NCBI RefSeq assembly: GCF_004769555.1
Contig: NZ_RQFY01000004.1
Coordinates: forward strand, 1,426,001-1,490,000
DNA length: 64,000 nucleotides
Direction: 5' to 3'
DNA from: Leptospira koniambonensis
GTDB lineage: Bacteria; Spirochaetota; Leptospiria; Leptospirales; Leptospiraceae
Shown: positions 31,290 through 39,475 of the stretch, piece by piece
How positions within the stretch are numbered: the stretch's first letter is position 1
How the letters are laid out: each line of letters starts with the position of its first letter
The notes under the pieces: generated by a model
What the model was told of the DNA's origin: nothing
The model's database searches: none
Seen by the model: the letters and a program-made list of their open reading frames with translations, nothing else
Position numbers and translations under genes: made by a program

Positions 31290-31318
31290 TTAGGCCTGGA
31301 CGTTTAAGCCAGGCTTAA
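31290..31318. terminator. Hairpin between convergent genes, possible bidirectional terminator
   Basis: TTAGGCCTGG pairs with CCAGGCTTAA over ten positions with one G-T wobble and a 9-base loop. It is flanked by AT-rich sequence but no long T-run. Its location between the converging catalase-like and cyclase genes supports a terminator role. Confidence 0.5.
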
Positions 31319-31361
31319 TAAATGTATTTGTGATGAAAAAGATCTGTTTTGTGTTATATTT

Positions 31362-31982
31362 TTAATACAAAACCCTATATGCTCCATGAGTTCCAGCAGG
31401 AACATCCTTGATCGACTCAAATTTTAAACCTGTGTCTTGCGCATTATCAAAAACTGTTTGAGTGATCAGGATCTCTCCCGCTTCTGCAGTATCTTCTCCC
31501 AGTTTACTTGCTGTGTTTACTTCTGAACCGAAAACGTCTGAGTCTCCGATCTTTAAAACTTTTCCGTAACCTAGTCCAACACAAAGAAGTATCTTTTCTT
31601 CAGGGATTTTATCCTTATTGTATTCTAATAATTCTTTCTGCATTCTGATCGCTGCTTGTAGTCCTTTGCCTACATTTCTGAAAATAACTAAAAAACTGTC
31701 TCCTTCTGACTTGAGAAGTATTCCGTCATGATCTTCTATGATTGGAACTAATACTCTTTCGGATTCGTGGATGGTTTGTAGAAAATGAATGATCCCGAAT
31801 TTTTCGACTCCTCGTGAAAATCCAGAAAGATCTGTAAACATAATACACCAAACTTCTCCGAATAGATCCCAGATGCGGGCGTCTATTTTTTCCTTGTCGG
31901 CCCCAGTTTTTAATCTTTCTAAAACCAGGTTTTCCAATCTGTCTTCGGATGCGCTTGCGAATATACTTCTCTTGAATGCCAT
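31362..31982 (-). CDS. Class III adenylate/guanylate cyclase domain protein
   Basis: The 206-aa soluble protein consists of little more than a cyclase homology domain: 'IMFTDLSGFSRGVEKFG' has the first metal-binding Asp, 'GILLKSEGDSFLVIF' the second, and 'FGSEVNTASKLGEDT' the transition-state N-x-A region (Asn then Ser-Lys). The usual Lys and Asp for adenine are not clearly identifiable, so nucleotide choice is open. It lacks a sensor domain. The start has several upstream in-frame options; ATG 31982 is used. Confidence 0.87.
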   Translation of the reverse strand: MAFKRSIFASASEDRLENLVLERLKTGADKEKIDARIWDLFGEVWCIMFTDLSGFSRGVEKFGIIHFLQTIHESERVLVPIIEDHDGILLKSEGDSFLVIFRNVGKGLQAAIRMQKELLEYNKDKIPEEKILLCVGLGYGKVLKIGDSDVFGSEVNTASKLGEDTAEAGEILITQTVFDNAQDTGLKFESIKDVPAGTHGAYRVLY

Positions 31983-32080
31983 AAGAATCGATTAGTGGAC
32001 CGCTTTTGTCCGGATCCGTCGACCCATTTTTTGAAAGACTAAATCTTTAAAATCGGTTATTCTAAACAAGGAAGGTTAGA

Positions 32081-32920
32081 ATGAGATTCGTTTGTGAATT
32101 AAGTTGGGAATATTGCGTTTCCGGTTTTGCTCTATATCAATTAAAAATGAATTTTCTGCGTTATTACCCAATTGCGGGTATTGCATTTCTGATCTTCTGG
32201 GTTTGGAAAAAGGACTTTTTTCAAAAATTTAGGATCCAAAAAGATTTTCCCCAGAAAGAAAGGATCATCTTTGAATTAAAACAATCCGCAATCACTCTAA
32301 TCATGTTTAGCACGATTGCAGTTACTGTTTATGTTCTTGGGAAATTGAAAATACTACATATCAAAACATATAAAGATTTTGCAGAATACGGGCTTGGTTA
32401 CGCGATATTCAGTTTTATATTACTTACGATCTGGCATGAGACTTGGTTTTATTGGGCTCATAGGATCATGCATCATCGCAAAATTTATCCCTATGTGCAT
32501 TCTGTTCATCATAGATCTGTAAATCCTTCTCCTATGGCCGCTTATAATTTTCATTGGGTAGAGGCTTTTCTGGAAGGAGTATATGTAGTTCCTGCTCTTT
32601 GTATACTTCCTCTTCACTTTTATGTTTTTCTGATCCATACATTTTATGCGATGATCATGAATATCTGGTGGCATTTGGGATATGAGTTCTTTCCCAAAGG
32701 TTGGACCACCCATCCGATATTGAAATGGATCAACACGTCTACCCATCATAATCTTCATCATCAGAAGTTTCATGGGAATTATAGTCTCTATTTTAATTTT
32801 TGGGATAGAATAATGGGGACGAATTTTAAGAATTATTCAGAAGTTTTTGAGAATGCTACAAGAGCGGAGAAGAAGGAAGAGATTGCAATTATCTCCTCCA
32901 CCTACTTGCAGAAATCTTAA
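32081..32920 (+). CDS. Sterol desaturase / fatty-acid hydroxylase family protein (copy 2)
   Basis: The 279-aa protein matches copy 1 (14943-15782) over its whole length. It has the same His clusters: 'HETWFYWAHRIMHHRK', 'HSVHHRSVNPSPMAAYNFHW' and 'THHNLHHQKFHG', with the di-iron ligands intact. Differences gather at the ends and in loops. It probably hydroxylates or desaturates membrane lipid chains. An AAGGAAGG Shine-Dalgarno lies upstream. Its stop is one base from the convergent metallophosphoesterase stop. Confidence 0.9.
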   Translation: MRFVCELSWEYCVSGFALYQLKMNFLRYYPIAGIAFLIFWVWKKDFFQKFRIQKDFPQKERIIFELKQSAITLIMFSTIAVTVYVLGKLKILHIKTYKDFAEYGLGYAIFSFILLTIWHETWFYWAHRIMHHRKIYPYVHSVHHRSVNPSPMAAYNFHWVEAFLEGVYVVPALCILPLHFYVFLIHTFYAMIMNIWWHLGYEFFPKGWTTHPILKWINTSTHHNLHHQKFHGNYSLYFNFWDRIMGTNFKNYSEVFENATRAEKKEEIAIISSTYLQKS

Positions 32921-32921
32921 T

Positions 32922-34451
32922 TTATTCTTTAATCCTGACTTTTAGTAATCTTCTTCTGAGGCGTATTTCCTCTTCTAAAGATTTGGATAATGCTCCAAAC
33001 TTTTTATTTTGAAGATCAATATTCTCTACCAATGTTTCATACATCGGATTTGTCTTTCCATCAGGAACTAAGAAACTTGGTTTTATCTCTCCTTCTGTAT
33101 AAACCTTAAAAGAAGCAACGTTTGCATCTTCGTCTATAAATAGAACTGCTCCTCCGTGTGAGGACATTGGTTGGATTGTATCTACTACCCAGCCGCCTGT
33201 ATTGAATACTTCTTTGCCTGAGATTTTTAAACCTAAGTCTTGGGTTTCTACTGCAAATGGTTTATGTGTATGTCCAAAGATCAATGTATAGTCGTTCGGG
33301 AATTCTCTTTTGGTCTTTTGGGTTTCTGCCTTCCATTGCGCCGGAAGAGTTTCTCCCAAATAAGAATCCATATTATGAACTACTTCGTCACTTAAGACTG
33401 CATCAGACATTCCTCTTTCTGCTTGTCCTACTTTTACTACAATCTTAGTAAGAATAGACTTAAGCACCCATGCAAAGATTGTTTTGAGAAATAGAGCCAC
33501 TTTTAAATTTCGAACTGCGTAATCCGCTACATTCTTCGCTAATCTACTCACTGCTTTTTCATCTTGCAGCATATCATAAATGAGCCCAATGCCTGTTCCT
33601 ACTTTGCCGGACCTTCCAAGTGTGGACCAGAAGAAGTCGATCCACGCAAAGTTTTCTCTTTCTAATACGTAGATGGACGTAGGGTTTGGGACTTCTTTTT
33701 GTTTTCTGAAAGGGATATAATCTCCCATCTTTGCCCAAACGGATTGAGTGACCTTTGGTTTATCCTTATCATCATCTATTTCAGGTAATAGAACTCTTTG
33801 GACAGTACTCATCAAAGAATAAATGTTTTCTAAAAAATGTCCGTGAGTTAGGAACACTGAACGTTTTTTGTTCTTGGAAGAAATTTCCAAATTCGGGTAA
33901 GCAATCACTGCTTCTGCTCTTTTTAATTTTTTGTTCCTTCTTAAAATCCCAGTAAGTAGATCAGATTGAATGAAGTCCGGATTAACCATCTTTGTAGTAT
34001 GCCAAGTTTGGTTAATATACTGATTAGGCTTTAGGTTCGCGATATAATCCATGTATTGCTTTTCTCTCGCGGTTTCCCAAAGGTGATGATCATGATTTCC
34101 CGGAATATATAGAATACTTTCTGAGAAATGATGTTTCGTTTCCTTATATGCGATCTCCAAAAATCTTTCAAAGGTCATGGAAGCTTCGTTGATATCGCCT
34201 AATGCTAATTCAAGCACGTCTCCTAATAATATGAATTGAGGAGGTTTAGATGAACCGTTGACCGAGTGAACGATATGTTTTAAACAATTTAGAAGTTCAG
34301 CAAGTGCGGGTGATGTTTTCTGAGGATTTACTTTGAATCTATCTGAATCTTTTACTGGATCAGGAAACTCTTCTATGTATGTAAGTAAACTGTTATATGC
34401 TCCAAGGTGAATGTCGGAGATAACGATATATTTTATTTTACTCTTTGGCAT
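32922..34451 (-). CDS. Calcineurin-like metallophosphoesterase
   Basis: The 509-aa protein has the full metallophosphoesterase signature: 'VISDIHLGA' (Asp13, His15), 'FILLGDVLEL', 'YIPGNHDHHLWE', 'VFLTHGHFLE' and 'IFGHTHKPF'. It is twice the usual domain length; the insert between the GNHD and GH motifs (residues ~150-420) holds amphipathic and hydrophobic helices ('VALFLKTIFAWVLKSILTKIVV') that may associate with the membrane. The gene order does not reveal the substrate. UDP-2,3-diacylglucosamine hydrolase (LpxH) is much shorter, so that role is not claimed. Confidence 0.87.
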   Translation of the reverse strand: MPKSKIKYIVISDIHLGAYNSLLTYIEEFPDPVKDSDRFKVNPQKTSPALAELLNCLKHIVHSVNGSSKPPQFILLGDVLELALGDINEASMTFERFLEIAYKETKHHFSESILYIPGNHDHHLWETAREKQYMDYIANLKPNQYINQTWHTTKMVNPDFIQSDLLTGILRRNKKLKRAEAVIAYPNLEISSKNKKRSVFLTHGHFLENIYSLMSTVQRVLLPEIDDDKDKPKVTQSVWAKMGDYIPFRKQKEVPNPTSIYVLERENFAWIDFFWSTLGRSGKVGTGIGLIYDMLQDEKAVSRLAKNVADYAVRNLKVALFLKTIFAWVLKSILTKIVVKVGQAERGMSDAVLSDEVVHNMDSYLGETLPAQWKAETQKTKREFPNDYTLIFGHTHKPFAVETQDLGLKISGKEVFNTGGWVVDTIQPMSSHGGAVLFIDEDANVASFKVYTEGEIKPSFLVPDGKTNPMYETLVENIDLQNKKFGALSKSLEEEIRLRRRLLKVRIKE

Positions 34452-34555
34452 TTGAGAAGTGAATCATTCAAAAAACGTTAATAAAATCAATTAATTATTG
34501 CTATTTTTAGGTAAATGCGGCAAATAAGTAGATTTTTCGGCGTTAGGAGGTCTAC

Positions 34556-36283
34556 TTGAAACTTTACGAGGCTATAATAATCGGAACCGGATTCGGCGGT
34601 TCGATCAATGCCTGTCGTTTATCAAAAAAATGGCCAGGCAAAGTTTTAGTACTCGAACGAGGGAAAGAATATCCTAAAGGTTCTTTTCCAAGATCTCCAG
34701 AAGGAATGTCCAAAAATTTCTGGAACATCCCAGAAGAAGGTCACATTCCTAGATCTTCTAAGTTTAAAAGAGCAGGTAGACAAACTGGATTATTCGATAT
34801 TCGTAATTATCCAAAACTAGATGTAGTTCTTTCCGCGGGTTTAGGTGGAGGTTCTTTGATCTATGCAAACGTATTCTTGGAACCGCCTGATCATATTTTC
34901 GATCATCGTTGGCCTGAAACTATTAAAAAGAAACATTTAAAACCTTATTATAAAATAGTAAAAGATATCTTAGGCTCAAGACCTATTCCGGATACTGCAG
35001 AAGATAGACGTAAAGTAGTTCGTACTGAATTATACGAAAATTTTGCTAAACATGAATCCAGAGTTTCTAAAAGAGCAGACATCAATGTATTTTTTGGGAA
35101 CGATTTTAAGAAGCCGACTCCAATAGGAGTTCAGGAAAAGAATCGTTTTGGAGCAGTCCAAACTTCCTGTACATATTGTGCGGAATGCGATGTAGGATGT
35201 AATACCCATTCTAAAAACACTCTAGACCTAAACTATCTTTTTGTAGCTAGGAACTCCAACAAGGCTGAGATCAAAACAGAACATCTGGCTACCAAAATTG
35301 TTCCTCTAAATAGCAAAGGACAAGAAGATATCTCTCAGTCAGGTGAATACGGCTTTAGAGTTCATTATCTGAATTTGCAAAATGGAAAAACTTCTGAATC
35401 ATTTGCGGATACGAAACGTATCGTAGTATCTGCGGGAACTTTGGGGTCTACGGAACTTCTACTTAAATGTAAAACAAAGTTTAAAACTTTGCCTAAGATC
35501 TCGGACAAATTAGGAACACAATTCTCTGGGAACGGTGACTTTCTTTCTTTTGCTGCTAAAGGGAATAAGCCAGCGGATCCTAATTACGGCCCAGTAATCA
35601 CTCAGTATACGGACTATAATTTATTTTCCAGCTTTGATTCTAAAAAGGCATTTTTATTACAAGATGCGAGTTATCCAGTATTTGCTTCTTATTTCGTTTC
35701 AGGGGCGATCCCAATCATATTCAAATTGAAGTATGTTTTCCATTTTATAGGAGAGCTCTTTAAGAGTATCATGAGCGGAAAAATTTTCGGTCGAGTTGGA
35801 TTTCTTTTGAGCGAAGCTCTGAAAGGAGACCTTTCTTATACTTCTGCGGTTCTTCTTTGTATGGGGATCGATACTTCCGATGGAAAGATGTATCTGGATA
35901 AAAATGGAAATCTTCAGATACAATGGCCTCAGAAGGAAAACATAACACTTTATAATACTATAATGGATGTGAACAAAAGGTTCGCGAAATTCACTGATGC
36001 AAAGACGAGATTCCCGATGCCAACTTATTCTTGGCCGGTCCGCAATAACGTTACTGTTCACCCTTTGGGCGGTTGTGTATTAGGGCCTTCTGCAAATCAG
36101 GGAGTTTGTTCTTCTGACCTTAAAACTTTCGGTAAGGTTTTCGGTTACGAAGGTTTGTATGTTGCGGATGGCAGCTTATTGCCTACCGCAGTGGGTGCTA
36201 ACCCTTCTATGACTATCTCTGCTCTATCGGAAATGGTGGCAGAAGGAATTACAGGCAAGAAGCCGAGTGCAAGTTTAAGGTAG
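34556..36283 (+). CDS. GMC-family FAD oxidoreductase, cholesterol-oxidase-like, with Cys4 motif
   Basis: The 575-aa protein begins with the FAD dinucleotide fold 'IIIGTGFGGSINACRL' (Gly10-x-Gly12-x-x-Gly15) and 'VLVLERGKEYP'. It has 'GLGGGSLIYANVFLEPP' and the C-terminal GMC region 'HPLGGCVLGPSANQGV' plus 'GLYVADGSLLPTAVGANPS'. Residues 205-215 read CTYCAECDVGC, a C-x2-C-x2-C-x3-C set like a 4Fe-4S ferredoxin site. It starts with TTG behind an ideal TTAGGAGG at five bases. It oxidises an alcohol, perhaps a sterol-like or long-chain one. It is first in a three-gene operon. Confidence 0.9.
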   Translation: MKLYEAIIIGTGFGGSINACRLSKKWPGKVLVLERGKEYPKGSFPRSPEGMSKNFWNIPEEGHIPRSSKFKRAGRQTGLFDIRNYPKLDVVLSAGLGGGSLIYANVFLEPPDHIFDHRWPETIKKKHLKPYYKIVKDILGSRPIPDTAEDRRKVVRTELYENFAKHESRVSKRADINVFFGNDFKKPTPIGVQEKNRFGAVQTSCTYCAECDVGCNTHSKNTLDLNYLFVARNSNKAEIKTEHLATKIVPLNSKGQEDISQSGEYGFRVHYLNLQNGKTSESFADTKRIVVSAGTLGSTELLLKCKTKFKTLPKISDKLGTQFSGNGDFLSFAAKGNKPADPNYGPVITQYTDYNLFSSFDSKKAFLLQDASYPVFASYFVSGAIPIIFKLKYVFHFIGELFKSIMSGKIFGRVGFLLSEALKGDLSYTSAVLLCMGIDTSDGKMYLDKNGNLQIQWPQKENITLYNTIMDVNKRFAKFTDAKTRFPMPTYSWPVRNNVTVHPLGGCVLGPSANQGVCSSDLKTFGKVFGYEGLYVADGSLLPTAVGANPSMTISALSEMVAEGITGKKPSASLR

Positions 36284-36292
36284 GATATTCGA

Positions 36293-38125
36293 TTGGCCAC
36301 AGCGACGAAAAATAAATCAAAAAAGAGTGCCGGTAAATCTAAGTTAGGCAAAACGGGAGTCAATTCTCATCCAGTAAGTTTAGAATTTACTGAGGAAATG
36401 AAGGGTTTCGTTTCCATGCCTGGCTCTTTTAATTATCAGGAAGATTATGCTGCGGGGAAGAAGGCCGGAAATTATCTGATGTTTCACCTAACAATCCGTG
36501 TAAATGATACTCAGTTTTTTGTTTATGACCCTAATGAAACGGGCGAAGCAATCGGTTGGGTAGAATGCCAGCCTTTAGGCGGAAGATTCGAAGTAGAAAA
36601 AGGCGTCTTCAATTGTTTCGTGGATTATGGAAAACCTTCTGCCAACGAAAAACATATGAAATACCGTTTGTTCTTAAAGAACAAAGCAGGTAAAAAGATT
36701 ACCTTAAACGGATTTAAGAAGGTAGTAGACGACGGCATTTTAAATATCTGGAGAGATACTTCTACACTTTATACAACTGTATACGAAGGATATATAGATG
36801 AAAAAGCGGAACCTAAAGCGAATGTTCTTGCAAAAGGTATACTTCATATATTAGAAAAAGATTTTATTAAGCAGATGACGACCTTTAAGTCTAACGGCCG
36901 TACTTTTTCAGAAAGAAAAGATGCTCTGTTTAGATTTGGCGAATTATTCATGGGAAATCTTTGGGAAATCTACGGAGCCCAATTCAGAAAAGCTGAACCA
37001 GAATTATGGAGAGAAAGAGATATTCCTGTGTTCACTTTGGATGGAGTTAAAAACTCCAAAGTTACTTTTCATCCATTCACCACAGAGGATAAAATTTCAC
37101 TTAATCTAGTACGTTTTCAGAAGAAGGAGAGTAAGGATGTTGTAATCCTTATGCATGGACTTACCACTTCTACAGATATGTTTGTTATGCCTGAGCATAA
37201 AAATCTTGTAACGTATCTGCACGAGAATGGATTTACTGATGTTTGGAGTTTTGATTGGAGAGGAAGTTTACGTTTTAATTATAATCTTTTCCCACATAGA
37301 TATACTTTAGATGATATCGCACTTTATGATGTGCCTGCGGCCTTAAAGGTGGTGAAAGATGCAGTGGGTGCCGGAAAAAGGATCCACTTCGTTGTACATT
37401 GTGTTGGATCTATATCCTTCTTCATGAGTTTGTTCGGAGGAAAGATAGATGGAGTGACAAGTGTTGTTTCTAATAGTGTATCCCTCACTCCTAATGTTCC
37501 TACTTGGTCTAAGATCAAATTGGCATTTTCTCCTTTTTTGATGGAGTCTGTTTTCAGATTCCCGAATGTGAATCCTCGCTGGCATTATCTTCCTGGGTTT
37601 GCTTCGGGTAAGGTTCTCGCAAAGTTTGTGAGTTTATTTCATCATGAATGTGACGAGCCGGCATGTCATATGTTGAGTTTGATGTGGGGAACAGGATGGC
37701 CTGCTTGTTATGAACATGCGAATCTTCCTGATATTACTCATAGAAGGGTTGGGGATCTATTTGGGGCGACTTCTATGAACTATTATAGACATATCAGAAA
37801 AGCCGTTGGCCGTAAAGCTATGATCAAGTATACGCCTACGGATACTCGTTATGATTCTCTGCCAAATAATTATCTAGATAATGCATCTGATATTAAAACT
37901 CCGGTTTTATTTATGACCGGTGACCAAAATAAAGTATTCAAAGATTCTAATATTATAGCTTACGAAACATTAAATCGTTTGAATCCGGGAAATAAAAATG
38001 AACTGTTCATCGCCGAGGGTTATGGCCATCAAGATACTCTGATGGGTAAAAAGAGCGATCAGGACGTGTTCCCTAGGATAGTGGAGTTTCTACGTAAGAA
38101 TTCCAACGGAGTGAAAAAAGGATAA
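36293..38125 (+). CDS. Alpha/beta-hydrolase protein with Cys in the nucleophile elbow
   Basis: The 610-aa protein has a Lys-rich N-terminus, a beta-rich N-terminal domain (residues ~25-180) and an alpha/beta-hydrolase domain from ~265: 'VVILMHGLTTSTDMFV' (oxyanion loop), 'VWSFDWRGSLRF', the elbow 'HFVVHCVGSISFF' and the late 'MTGDQNKVF' and 'GYGHQDTLMG' (likely acid and His). In the elbow, Ser of G-x-S-x-G is replaced by Cys370 and the first Gly by Val368-His369. It starts at TTG 36293, nine bases after the GMC gene, and runs to three bases before the SDR gene. In some bacteria GMC and hydrolase parts are fused. Confidence 0.85.
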   Translation: MATATKNKSKKSAGKSKLGKTGVNSHPVSLEFTEEMKGFVSMPGSFNYQEDYAAGKKAGNYLMFHLTIRVNDTQFFVYDPNETGEAIGWVECQPLGGRFEVEKGVFNCFVDYGKPSANEKHMKYRLFLKNKAGKKITLNGFKKVVDDGILNIWRDTSTLYTTVYEGYIDEKAEPKANVLAKGILHILEKDFIKQMTTFKSNGRTFSERKDALFRFGELFMGNLWEIYGAQFRKAEPELWRERDIPVFTLDGVKNSKVTFHPFTTEDKISLNLVRFQKKESKDVVILMHGLTTSTDMFVMPEHKNLVTYLHENGFTDVWSFDWRGSLRFNYNLFPHRYTLDDIALYDVPAALKVVKDAVGAGKRIHFVVHCVGSISFFMSLFGGKIDGVTSVVSNSVSLTPNVPTWSKIKLAFSPFLMESVFRFPNVNPRWHYLPGFASGKVLAKFVSLFHHECDEPACHMLSLMWGTGWPACYEHANLPDITHRRVGDLFGATSMNYYRHIRKAVGRKAMIKYTPTDTRYDSLPNNYLDNASDIKTPVLFMTGDQNKVFKDSNIIAYETLNRLNPGNKNELFIAEGYGHQDTLMGKKSDQDVFPRIVEFLRKNSNGVKKG

Positions 38126-38127
38126 AT

Positions 38128-38952
38128 ATGTCTAAGGAAAATCGCCCAGTCGTTTTTCTAACAGGAGCTGCAGGAGGAATTGGCAGAGAAACTGCAGCCC
38201 TTCTTTCCAAAAAAGGGTATCTTCTCTTTTTAACCGATTTGCAAAAAAAATCTTCGGATTTGAAAAAGTTCGCTGAAACATTAGGGAAAGATCATGTCAC
38301 TTTTACTTGTGATATATCTAAGGCCGCAGATTCAGAAAAAGCGATCAACGAATGTATTAAACAATTCGGAAAGATCGATGTTCTTGTGAATAATGCGGGG
38401 ATTATGAGACCTTCAAAATTTGAAAATCTTTCCCAAGAGGAAATTGATGAACAAATCGGGATCAATGTTATTGGTACTATTCGTTTAACTAAACTAGGAA
38501 TGCCTCATCTTAAGAACTCTAAAGGTAAACTGGTAATTTTATCTTCTTTGGCTGGAATTGTTCCCGCACCTCATCATTCTATTTATAGCGCGACTAAATT
38601 TGCGCTAAGAGGTTTTGCTTTAAGTTTATATTTAGAATGGAAGGAAATCGGAATACGAGTTAGTTCCATTCTTCCTGGAACTATACAATCGCCTATGACA
38701 AAGTACATGGCATCTAGAGATAGTTCTCCTATGGCTTATATAAATCCACCTTTGCCACCTTCTGCAGTCGCAAAATCAATTTGGAAAGCGATCCAAACAG
38801 ATAAGGCTGAAATTTACGTTCCGTATTCTCAAGGGTTATTAGCTAGAGTTGCGTTATTATTCCCTTCTTTATTATCTTTGATCTATCCGATCATGGCCAA
38901 AAAAGGAATTCGAAATTTCGAATCATGGAAAAGAAAAGGAGTTTTTGACTGA
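38128..38952 (+). CDS. Short-chain dehydrogenase/reductase
   Basis: The 274-aa SDR has the cofactor loop 'LTGAAGGIGRETAALL', 'NNAGIM', the catalytic Ser ('VILSSLAGIV') and 'YSATKFALRGF' (Tyr-x-x-x-Lys). A C-terminal extension ends with a hydrophobic stretch ('LLARVALLFPSLLSLIYPIM'), so membrane association is possible. It starts two bases after the hydrolase stop, so oxidoreductase, hydrolase and dehydrogenase form one operon. A hydroxylated lipid or steroid-like substrate is inferred from this context. Confidence 0.92.
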   Translation: MSKENRPVVFLTGAAGGIGRETAALLSKKGYLLFLTDLQKKSSDLKKFAETLGKDHVTFTCDISKAADSEKAINECIKQFGKIDVLVNNAGIMRPSKFENLSQEEIDEQIGINVIGTIRLTKLGMPHLKNSKGKLVILSSLAGIVPAPHHSIYSATKFALRGFALSLYLEWKEIGIRVSSILPGTIQSPMTKYMASRDSSPMAYINPPLPPSAVAKSIWKAIQTDKAEIYVPYSQGLLARVALLFPSLLSLIYPIMAKKGIRNFESWKRKGVFD

Positions 38953-38959
38953 TAATGAA

Positions 38960-39409
38960 TTAGAAATTATCTTCGCTTAACTCTTTTAATTTTTGATTCA
39001 TTTCTATATGTGAATTACGTACAGCGGTTTGGATATGCGAACTAAATACAGTAGGCATAATTCCGTTTAAGATCGCAGTATGGCTGAATTTAGTGCGACC
39101 TGGAGTGACTTTTTCTAAAGTGAAACGATGATCTCCAGCAAACATGTATTTGAAAAAGAGTGGAAAGGCACCTTTCCAAGATATGGATTTAGAATTGGTG
39201 AGCTCGTATATCAACGCCTTGGTGGGCAGATACACTCCCGTAAAATAATAATCGAAAACAATAATTGTTCCGTCTTGCACCGGTTTGCCGAGAATCCTTT
39301 TTAAGAAAGGGTTCCATGAAGGAAACTTGGAGAAGTCGGTAAAAATACTCCAAATTTTTTCAGGGGATGCCTGGATTTCTATCGAGGTGGCGATTGTTTG
39401 AGGATTCAT
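38960..39409 (-). CDS. SRPBCC (polyketide-cyclase/START-like) domain protein
   Basis: The 149-aa protein has the SRPBCC pattern 'SIEIQASPEKIWSIFTDFSKFPSWNPFL' (seen in parts at residues 9-36) and a C-terminal helix ending 'NQKLKEL'. The fold makes a deep hydrophobic pocket for lipids or other apolar ligands. It is converging with the SDR gene (seven bases between stops). A lipid-binding role beside the oxidoreductase operon is plausible but inferred. Confidence 0.85.
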   Translation of the reverse strand: MNPQTIATSIEIQASPEKIWSIFTDFSKFPSWNPFLKRILGKPVQDGTIIVFDYYFTGVYLPTKALIYELTNSKSISWKGAFPLFFKYMFAGDHRFTLEKVTPGRTKFSHTAILNGIMPTVFSSHIQTAVRNSHIEMNQKLKELSEDNF

Positions 39410-39475
39410 TCGTCACATATCTGATGTTCTATCTGAAAAATGTCTATCTATTAAATGTTTAAAATTTGGTAATTT

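Noticed and set aside
32922..34451. LpxH (UDP-2,3-diacylglucosamine hydrolase) identity for the metallophosphoesterase
   Set aside because: The protein is about twice the usual LpxH length with a large insert; the motifs are general to the superfamily.
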